The translations under genes and the position numbers were made by a program. A stretch of 43,216 bases of DNA from Bacillota bacterium (lineage in GTDB: Bacteria; Bacillota; Clostridia; Lachnospirales; Lachnospiraceae): NCBI GenBank assembly GCA_023415055.1, contig JAEZLZ010000077.1, positions 1-43,216 on the forward strand, in the 5' to 3' direction. Positions 36,659 through 42,282 of this stretch are shown here, in pieces. Positions within the stretch are counted from its first letter, which is position 1. Each line of letters begins with the position of its first letter. The notes below the pieces were generated by a model. That model was not told where the DNA came from and did not search any database. It saw only the letters and a program-made list of their open reading frames with translations.

Positions 36659-37249
36659 ATGAAATTGAAATACTATATGAGGGGCTTAGGAATAGGAATT
36701 GTTCTTACGACTCTGATATTAACAATTGCGAATCCAAAGGAAAAGCTAACCGATCAGGAAATAATAGATCGGGCGAAAGCCTTAGGGATGCAGGAAGCTT
36801 CTGAGATTGAAGATAAATCGCTTAGTGAGTTGCTAGGCAGTGGAAAGCCAACAGCAATGCCTTCCGAGGCACCTGTACAACCAACAGCGATGCCGACGAT
36901 TGCACCGACAAAAACCCCGGAGCCTACGGTTACTCCGGAACCGACAAAAGAACCGGAGATAACATCGAAGCCAATACCTACGACAAAGCCGGAACAATCA
37001 GAAGATAGCGAGCCAACAAAGAATGATGGAGTGAATCAGGGGGAATTAATTACTTTTACGGTGAAACCCGGTATGTCCTCCGGTAAGGTTGCAGCTCTTC
37101 TTGTGACGAAAGGGTTGATCGAGGACGCAGATGATTTTAATCAATATATTGTAAAGGAAGGTAAAGCCAGTGTAATCCGGGTTGGAACCTATACTCTGCC
37201 GATCGGCGTTAGCTATGATGAGATTTTAACGAAACTCACATCAGAATAA
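36659..37249 (+). CDS. Membrane-anchored protein with MltG/YceG LysM-like segment but no catalytic domain
   Basis: The 196-residue product has an N-terminal TM helix (about 9-25), a Thr/Pro/Glu-rich linker of about 75 residues (TPEPTVTPEPTKEPE) and a C-terminal segment FTVKPGMSSGKVAALLVTKG...YTLPIGVSYDEILTKL, which resembles the N-terminal LysM-like part of MltG endolytic transglycosylases. The glycosidase domain of MltG is absent. It may bind peptidoglycan near the motor; this is inference. Last gene of the cluster, directly before the terminator. Confidence 0.75.
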   Translation: MKLKYYMRGLGIGIVLTTLILTIANPKEKLTDQEIIDRAKALGMQEASEIEDKSLSELLGSGKPTAMPSEAPVQPTAMPTIAPTKTPEPTVTPEPTKEPEITSKPIPTTKPEQSEDSEPTKNDGVNQGELITFTVKPGMSSGKVAALLVTKGLIEDADDFNQYIVKEGKASVIRVGTYTLPIGVSYDEILTKLTSE

Positions 37250-37274
37250 ACAATCGATTTTTATGAATAATATG

Positions 37275-37327
37275 ATACTCCTATATAAGATAAGGAAATG
37301 TACCAATTTTTATATAGGGGTATTTTT
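37275..37327 (+). terminator. Intrinsic terminator at the end of the fla/che cluster
   Basis: ATACTCCTATATAA (37275-37288) pairs with TTATATAGGGGTAT (37310-37323), 14 bp with one G-U pair, loop 21 bases, followed by TTTTT. It ends the flagellar operon before rpsB. Confidence 0.85.
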
Positions 37328-37337
37328 ATGCCTGAAA

Positions 37338-37389
37338 ACATCTGAAATCAACATCTGAAATCAACATCTGAAATCAACATCTGAGACAA
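37338..37389 (+). repeat. 13-bp tandem repeat, three exact copies plus a decayed fourth
   Basis: The unit ACATCTGAAATCA repeats without spacer at 37338-37350, 37351-37363 and 37364-37376, then ACATCTGAGACAA at 37377-37389. It lies between the fla terminator and the rpsB promoter. Likely a slippage-prone spacer; a protein-binding array is possible but unsupported. Confidence 0.85.
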
Positions 37390-37415
37390 ATTTGAAACCC
37401 ATATTAAAAAAATAC

Positions 37416-37444
37416 TTGTCATACCTTGAAACTTATGTTATAAT
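37416..37444 (+). promoter_or_regulatory. Strong SigA promoter of rpsB-tsf
   Basis: TTGTCA (37416-37421), 17-base spacer and a perfect TATAAT (37439-37444) with an extended TG at 37436-37437. Predicted start near 37451, giving a leader of about 100 bases. This is the best promoter in the window. Confidence 0.85.
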
Positions 37445-37461
37445 TTCGTAGTCAAATTACA

Positions 37462-37524
37462 CGCATATGGATTCTAATACATGGTGCCTTAACTCTAAGG
37501 TCTGTTAAGAATATGATATATGCG
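37462..37524 (+). promoter_or_regulatory. Structured leader of rpsB (candidate S2 autoregulatory RNA)
   Basis: CGCATAT (37462-37468) pairs with ATATGCG (37518-37524), closing a domain of about 60 bases. Inside, CCTTA...TAAGG and CTTAAC...GTTAAG offer mutually exclusive hairpins. It ends about 17 bases before the ribosome site. Ribosomal protein operons are often controlled by such leaders; the assignment here is inference. Confidence 0.45.
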
Positions 37525-37552
37525 GAAGAAAACAACCAAATGGAGGTATATT

Positions 37553-38308
37553 ATGAGCGTTATTTCAATGAAACAGTTATTGGAAGCAGGTGTACATTTC
37601 GGACACCAGACAAGAAGATGGAACCCCAAAATGGCGGAATACATCTACACTGAGAGAAACGGTATCTATATCATCGACTTACAGAAATCTGTAGGTAAAG
37701 TTGACGAAGCTTACACTGCAATCAAGAATGTGGTAGCAGAAGGCGGTTCCGTACTTTTCGTAGGTACAAAAAAGCAGGCACAGGATGCTGTTAAGTCAGA
37801 AGCTGAGCGTTGTGGTATGTACTTTGTTAATGAGAGATGGTTAGGTGGTATGTTAACCAACTTCAAGACCATCAGAAGCAGAATCGAGAGATTAAGAGAA
37901 ATCGAAAGAATGTCAGAGGATGGTACCTTTAACGTTCTTCCTAAAAAAGAAGTAATTGAGCTCAAGAAGGAATGGGAAAAGCTTGAGAAGAACCTTGGCG
38001 GTATTAAGAACATGAAGAAGATTCCGGATGCTATCTTCGTAGTAGATCCCAAGAAGGAAAGAATCTGTATCCAGGAAGCTCACACCCTTGGTATTCCGCT
38101 TGTTGGTATCGCAGATACAAACTGTGATCCGGAAGAATTAGACTATGTAATTCCTGGTAATGATGATGCGATCAGAGCGGTTAAGTTAATCGTTTCTAAG
38201 ATGGCAGACGCTGTAATCGAAGCAAACCAGGGTGTTCAGTTAACCGATGCATCTAGCTCTGACAGCAACGATGCAGAAGTTGATATGGATGATGCTGTTA
38301 CCGAATAA
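37553..38308 (+). CDS. rpsB: Small ribosomal subunit protein uS2
   Basis: The 251-residue protein has the S2 signatures MSVISMKQLLEAGVHFGHQT, RWNPKMAEYIYTERNGIYII and GIADTNCDPEELDYVIPGND. GGAGG (37542-37546) is 6 bases before ATG 37553; the in-frame ATG at 37520 lies within the leader stem and is not the start. It ends in an acidic tail. Codon use is strongly biased, as expected for a highly expressed gene. Confidence 0.98.
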   Translation: MSVISMKQLLEAGVHFGHQTRRWNPKMAEYIYTERNGIYIIDLQKSVGKVDEAYTAIKNVVAEGGSVLFVGTKKQAQDAVKSEAERCGMYFVNERWLGGMLTNFKTIRSRIERLREIERMSEDGTFNVLPKKEVIELKKEWEKLEKNLGGIKNMKKIPDAIFVVDPKKERICIQEAHTLGIPLVGIADTNCDPEELDYVIPGNDDAIRAVKLIVSKMADAVIEANQGVQLTDASSSDSNDAEVDMDDAVTE

Positions 38309-38395
38309 TTAGCAGGAAGCAGGTCATACTGCTGATTGTATGCTTAGGTAATAAACTTAGTATCTATATAATCTAATAAAATGGAGGAATATACG

Positions 38396-39328
38396 ATGGA
38401 AGTTACCGCTAGTATGGTAAAAGATTTAAGAGAAATGACTGGTGCCGGAATGATGGATTGCAAGAAAGCTCTTGCAGCTACTGATGGTGATATGGATAAA
38501 GCAGTTGAGTTCTTAAGAGAAAAAGGACTTGCTGCAGCTGAGAAAAAAGCTGGTAGAATTGCTGCAGAAGGTATTGTTGATACATTCGTACCTGCTGATG
38601 GAAAGTCTGCATCTATCGTTGAAGTTAATAGTGAGACTGACTTCGTTGCTAAGAATGAGAAGTTCAGAGATTATGTAGCAGCAGTTGCAAAGCAGGTTGC
38701 TGAGTCTAATGCTGTAGATCTTGAAGCTTTCCTTGCTGAGAAGTGGGCGCTGGATACTACTAAGACTGTTAAAGAAGAATTATCTTCTATGATCGCTATT
38801 ATTGGCGAGAACATGAACATCAGAAGATTTGAAAGAGTAGTTGCTGAGAATGGTTTTGTAATGTCTTACATCCATGGCGGCGGCAGAATCGGTATACTTG
38901 TTGATGTTGAATGTTCAGTTAACAATGCTGAGGTTCAGGAAGCAGCTAAGAATGTTGCAATGCAGATCGCAGCATTATCACCGAAATATGTAGATCAGTC
39001 TGAGATTTCCGCAGATTTCATCGCACATGAGAAGGAAATCTTAAAGGCTCAGATCATGAATGATCCTTCCAATTCCAAGAAACCGGAAAACATCATCGAG
39101 AAGATGTTAGAGGGTCGTCTTAACAAGGAATTAAAGGAATTCTGTCTTGTTGATCAGCTTTACGTTAAGGATAGCGAGCTTTCTGTAGGACAGTATCTTG
39201 CGAATGTATCCAAGCAAGTTGGCGCTCCTATTTCTGTTAAGCGTTTCGTTCGTTTCGAGACCGGTGAAGGCCTTGAGAAGAAGAGCGAAAACTTCGCAGA
39301 GGAAGTTGCAAAGCAGATGGGACAGTAA
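38396..39328 (+). CDS. tsf: Elongation factor Ts
   Basis: EF-Ts is the nucleotide exchange factor for EF-Tu. The 310-residue protein has the UBA-like N-terminus (MVKDLREMTGAGMMDCKKAL), the core with NSETDFVAKNEKF and the C-terminal FVRFETGEGLEKK. ATG 38396 follows GGAGG (38383-38387) by 8 bases; the ATG at 38381 overlaps that site. It forms the usual rpsB-tsf operon, but pyrH does not follow. Confidence 0.98.
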   Translation: MEVTASMVKDLREMTGAGMMDCKKALAATDGDMDKAVEFLREKGLAAAEKKAGRIAAEGIVDTFVPADGKSASIVEVNSETDFVAKNEKFRDYVAAVAKQVAESNAVDLEAFLAEKWALDTTKTVKEELSSMIAIIGENMNIRRFERVVAENGFVMSYIHGGGRIGILVDVECSVNNAEVQEAAKNVAMQIAALSPKYVDQSEISADFIAHEKEILKAQIMNDPSNSKKPENIIEKMLEGRLNKELKEFCLVDQLYVKDSELSVGQYLANVSKQVGAPISVKRFVRFETGEGLEKKSENFAEEVAKQMGQ

Positions 39329-39362
39329 TGCGATTTTAGCATTATTATAACATGATTTTATA

Positions 39363-39429
39363 AGAGGCTCTAAAAGCCTGTAAGTTCGCTATATAAGCGG
39401 ATTACAAGGTTTCTAGGGTCTCTTTTTTT
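39363..39429 (+). terminator. Intrinsic terminator after tsf (copy 1 of a duplicated segment)
   Basis: AGAGGCTCTA (39363-39372) pairs with TAGGGTCTCT (39414-39423). Inner pairs include GCCTGTAA with TTACAAGGT and CGCT with AGCG. Seven T residues follow (39423-39429). A very long, strong terminator suited to a highly expressed operon. Confidence 0.9.
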
Positions 39430-39457
39430 GACGCTCCAATATCGCCTAACATCGTTG
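39363..39457 (+). repeat. Direct repeat copy 1 (tsf terminator segment) flanking larA
   Basis: About 95 bases, including the terminator and the downstream GACGCTCCAATATCGCC, recur at 41150-41245 with six substitutions and one inserted base, about 93% identity. The two copies lie about 1.79 kb apart in the same orientation with larA between them. Confidence 0.9.
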
Positions 39458-39480
39458 AAAAACGATGAAAAACAAGATCA

Positions 39481-39512
39481 GTTGTGTCAAATGTTGTGTC
39501 ATAGTTGTATCA
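39481..39512 (+). repeat. Three GTTGTGTCA-type short repeats
   Basis: GTTGTGTCA at 39481-39489 and 39493-39501 and GTTGTATCA at 39504-39512, 11-12 bases apart, just inside the left direct repeat. Short phased repeats near an element end can be arm-type sites for a tyrosine recombinase; no recombinase gene is visible, so this is inference. Confidence 0.55.
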
Positions 39513-39521
39513 AAACCGATA

Positions 39522-39558
39522 AATAAACCTATACCTCGGATGAAGATATAGGTTTATT
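39522..39558. terminator. Perfect 12-bp inverted repeat upstream of larA (possible terminator)
   Basis: AATAAACCTATA (39522-39533) and TATAGGTTTATT (39547-39558) pair perfectly across a 13-base loop. The right arm ends in TTTATT rather than a clean T-run, and the left arm is A-rich, so it could act weakly in either direction or be an operator. Confidence 0.4.
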
Positions 39559-39597
39559 ACAACGAGTGATAATGAATACAATAGTAATCAAATAGGC

Positions 39598-39626
39598 TTG
39601 ACACCAAATCTTAAAAAGACTAAAAT
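39598..39626 (+). promoter_or_regulatory. Putative SigA promoter of larA
   Basis: TTGACA (39598-39603), 17 bases, TAAAAT (39621-39626). Close to consensus. Predicted start near 39632, giving a leader of about 33 bases with GGGGAGAGGG before ATG 39666. Confidence 0.75.
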
Positions 39627-39665
39627 AGCATAAGTGGTAGTACCAATTCGGGGAGAGGGTATTTT

Positions 39666-40958
39666 ATGAGAAAAGTAATCCTTCCATATGGAAAGGGAAC
39701 AAAAGAAGCAGTGATTTCAGACTACAGAATTGAAGCAATTCTTAAGCCCCATTCGGGCGAAGTACGCAGCGACTGTGAAGAGGAGGAAATCGTCAGAGAG
39801 GCAATGGAACATCCTATCGGTTCAAAGAAACTGAGGGAAATGGTTCGTGGAAAAGATCATATTGTATTGATCGCAAGTGATCATACAAGGCCAGTTCCAA
39901 GTAAAGTAATCATGCCAGCGGTCATGGATGAAATCAAGAAGGGGAATCCAAATGCAAAGTTAACGGTGTTGATTGCAACAGGATTTCATAGAGAAACTAC
40001 ACGGGAGGAACTGATCTACAAATTTGGAGAAGTATTTGTGGACAGAGAAGATGTAGAGTTTGTTGTACATAAGAGCTGGAAGAAAGAGGATATGATAAGT
40101 CTTGGGACGCTTCCGTCCGGAGGAGAGTTAAAGATCAACCGGATTGCAGCAGAAGCAGATCTGCTCATTGCAGAGGGATTTATTGAGCCACACTTTTTTG
40201 CTGGATTTTCGGGAGGAAGAAAGAGTGTGCTTCCGGGGATCTCTAGTGCAGAGACGGTAATGGCAAATCACTGTTCAGAATTTATAGACAGTCCGTTTGC
40301 AAGAACAGGAATTATAGAAGGCAATCCCATACACAAAGATATGATCTATGCAGCAGAAAAGGCAAATCTAGAATTCATTGTAAATGTCGTTTTAGACGGA
40401 TCCAAGAAAGTGATTCGAGCATATGCAGGAGATTATAACAAAGCACACCGAGAAGGCTGCAAGTTCGTAGATCAGATGTGTGGTGTCGATGCGGTTCCCG
40501 CAGATATTGTAATTACCACAAACGGCGGATATCCACTTGATCAGAACATTTATCAGTCTGTCAAGGGAATGACAGCAGCAGAGGCGACTTGTAATCCTGG
40601 CGGAGTTATTATTATGGTGAGCAGCTGTCAGGACGGTCACGGTGGGCAGTCTCTCTATGACACATTTGCACAAGAAAAAGATAAAGAGAAGATCATGAGA
40701 AAATTTCTTGCAGCCGGAAGAAGTGATACGATCCCAGATCAGTGGGAAGCACAGATCTTATGCAGAATATTATTACATTATCATGTGATACTTGTGACAG
40801 AGGCAGATCCAGCTATTGTTGAGGCGATGCAGATGACTTATGCGCCTTCTGTGGAAGCAGCCATTGAATTGGCCGATAAGTATTTGCAAAAAGAGGATTG
40901 CCATATTACAATAATACCAGATGGGGTCTCAGTCATTGTACGGAGGAGAAAAGTGTAG
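39666..40958 (+). CDS. larA: Nickel-dependent lactate racemase LarA family (or related 2-hydroxyacid racemase/epimerase)
   Basis: LarA interconverts D- and L-lactate with a nickel-pincer cofactor (NPN). The 430-residue protein has the DHTRPVPS motif (72-79) and residues that align, with an offset of two after the first, to the Lactobacillus plantarum set: His108 (ATGFHRE), His176 (FIEPHFFAGF), cofactor-attaching Lys186 (SGGRKSVLPG) and nickel-ligand His202 (MANHCSEF). Family members may act on other 2-hydroxyacids, so substrate is uncertain. The NPN makers LarB, LarC and LarE are not in the window. Codon use (more AGA, GGA, GCA; fewer CGT/CGC) differs from the fla genes, suggesting transfer. 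Confidence 0.88.
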   Translation: MRKVILPYGKGTKEAVISDYRIEAILKPHSGEVRSDCEEEEIVREAMEHPIGSKKLREMVRGKDHIVLIASDHTRPVPSKVIMPAVMDEIKKGNPNAKLTVLIATGFHRETTREELIYKFGEVFVDREDVEFVVHKSWKKEDMISLGTLPSGGELKINRIAAEADLLIAEGFIEPHFFAGFSGGRKSVLPGISSAETVMANHCSEFIDSPFARTGIIEGNPIHKDMIYAAEKANLEFIVNVVLDGSKKVIRAYAGDYNKAHREGCKFVDQMCGVDAVPADIVITTNGGYPLDQNIYQSVKGMTAAEATCNPGGVIIMVSSCQDGHGGQSLYDTFAQEKDKEKIMRKFLAAGRSDTIPDQWEAQILCRILLHYHVILVTEADPAIVEAMQMTYAPSVEAAIELADKYLQKEDCHITIIPDGVSVIVRRRKV

Positions 40959-40969
40959 CCAACCGGTAA

Positions 40970-41122
40970 ACAAATCACAATCTTAATGATTTGCAGGAAG
41001 AAATCAAAATCCGTATCAAGAGCTTTGGCCATGCAGGAGATGGAAATCTGCACGCTTAAATTTTGCAGGATGAACTCTGTAATAAAGAGTTCGAGAAGCG
41101 TATGAGACTTGTAATGCTAATT
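40970..41122 (+). pseudogene. Remnant of a GlcD/Lct-type FAD-linked lactate or glycolate oxidase
   Basis: Just after larA the frame reads NLNDLQEEIKIRIKS, then FGHAGDGNLHA, a TAA at 41057-41059, and ILQDELCNKEFEKRMRLVM. GHAGDGNLH is the hallmark near the C-terminus of the GlcD/D-lactate dehydrogenase family, normally followed by a segment like this. About 400 upstream residues and the end are missing, and an internal stop is present. In Clostridia such genes (lctD/glcD) commonly sit next to larA, so this is likely debris of a former lactate-use operon. Confidence 0.75.
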
Positions 41123-41149
41123 TAGTATTTGTTTAACCAAATGATATAG

Positions 41150-41245
41150 AGAGGCTCTATAAGCCTGTAAGTTCGCTATATATGCGGATTACAAGGTCTC
41201 TAGAGTCTCTTTTTTTGACGCCTCCAATATCGCCTAGCATCTTTG
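41150..41245 (+). repeat. Direct repeat copy 2 (duplicated tsf terminator segment), contains a working-looking terminator
   Basis: Matches 39363-39457 at about 93%. The hairpin is intact: AGAGGCTCTA (41150-41159) pairs with TAGAGTCTCT (41201-41210), now with fewer G-U pairs, followed by seven T residues (41210-41216). It closes the larA/oxidase segment and would stop its transcripts. Confidence 0.9.
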
Positions 41246-41248
41246 CCA

Positions 41249-41458
41249 CTATTTATCTATGGTTGAATAATATAGTATATCAGGACTTAGCAAAGCAGAT
41301 GGCTTTTGCCAGGAATCCATCGAATCACAGTAATAGATGGATGTTCGAATAACATTTTCAATGCCGGTCTCAAGCTCATCAGATTTTGAGGCAAGATAAT
41401 CTGAATATGGAATCACCGGTTGAAGAAAACAGATACCAGATACCAGTAGACGTGAATT
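41249..41458 (-). pseudogene. Possible minus-strand gene remnant, unrecognised
   Basis: The minus strand is open for 69 codons before TAG (plus-strand 41249-41251), bounded upstream by a TGA. It contains PVIPYSDYLASKSDELETGI and NVIRTSIYYCDSMDSW and reads like a protein, but lacks a start codon at its 5' end. I do not recognise the family. It may be a 3' fragment of a lost gene or chance. Confidence 0.3.
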
Positions 41459-41753
41459 TCAGAGTACAAAATTTATAGGTCAAAAGTGATGTCTGGTTTA
41501 TGCGCGCCAAAATCATCCTGCTACCATAGATCATACCATGTAAAGCGTAAGAAAAACGGCAAGCTCGGATTGCAATTCACCTCAAAAATTGAAGGTCGCT
41601 TTCAAAATGTGAAACTCGTTTACAAAAGGGGAAAGTGGTTTTGCTATTGACCGGTAGGTGGCTTTTTTATTCAAAAATTTACGATTCGTGCGATAGGAGA
41701 CACGATTCGTGCGGTAAAATGTTTTTTACATAAAAAATATGTTAATATTTCAT
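41459..41753. other. Gene-free stretch with short repeats, probable insertion-element debris
   Basis: No convincing gene. Two head-to-tail 20-base repeats lie at 41597-41616 and 41617-41636 (CGCTTTCAAAATGTGAAACT and CGTTTACAAAAGGGGAAAGT, 15 of 20 identical). ACGATTCGTGCG occurs at 41681-41692 and 41702-41713, 21 bases apart. Repeats of the TTTACAAAAGGGG type recall the multiple terminal repeats of IS21-family elements; this is from memory and no istA/istB is present. Confidence 0.4.
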
Positions 41754-41754
41754 A

Positions 41755-42039
41755 TTAGGTGAGGGTGTTCGCACTTTTATCTTAAAACATAAAAGAAGGG
41801 TAAGGAGAAAGAATAAAATAAGAAACAAGGCACAAAAGAACGCACAGATAATCATGCGGGTTATAATGTTATTTGTGTTTGTTGGATTATTTTATGTTTA
41901 CCTTTCACTAACCTACACTGCAGGAACAAATGCAACAGCAGTAACAGCAATACCAAACAGTGGATATCATTTTGTGGTGTGGAGTGATGGTTTAGAAACA
42001 GCAACAAGAACAGATAATAATGTAACTGTACGATATTAG
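41755..42039 (+). pseudogene. Chimeric remnant: basic membrane-protein N-terminus joined to a surface-repeat fragment
   Basis: The frame is open from 41755 and reads a very basic stretch (ILKHKRRVRRKNKIRNKAQK), then ATG 41854 and a TM helix MRVIMLFVFVGLFYVYLSL, then TYTAGTNATAVTAIPNSGYH and FVVWSDGLETATRTDNNVTV before TAG. The last part resembles a Flg_new_2/InlB B-type bacterial surface repeat with an internal deletion. No good start codon with a ribosome site is visible: AAGGAG at 41802-41807 has none at the right distance. It looks like two genes fused by deletion. Confidence 0.5.
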
Positions 42040-42269
42040 GATTTTGGTTTTTACAACCAACTAATGTTTATGCTGTTCCTCAAGAATTGACACCTTAGGC
42101 AGATGCAATGATTACAGCCGATGGAATCAATTATCCGGCAGATACTTACTTATATGGAGGTAATTGGAACGCCATTTGTGCTAATTATACTCCTGTAAGA
42201 TTTGATTGTAGTTCTATAACAGGAACTGTTTCGGTATGGTCTATTAACCAAGACACAATTATTTATTAG
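42021..42269 (+). pseudogene. Broken small secreted protein gene
   Basis: In a different frame from the preceding remnant, the sequence reads ILGFWFLQPTNVYAVPQELT, the end of a Sec signal peptide with a VYA cleavage site, then a TAG at 42096-42098, then ADAMITADGINYPADTYLYG and WNAICANYTPVRFDCSSITG ending at TAG 42267-42269. The internal stop and the missing start argue for decay. A 53-residue ORF from ATG 42108 remains but has no ribosome site. It lies 13 bases before the next gene. Confidence 0.5.
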
Positions 42270-42282
42270 AAAGGTTGATTAA

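Noticed and set aside
37338..37389. CRISPR array
   Set aside because: The 13-base units are directly joined with no spacers.
39481..39512. CRISPR-like short repeats
   Set aside because: Units are only 9 bases with 2-3-base spacers, far too short for a CRISPR array.
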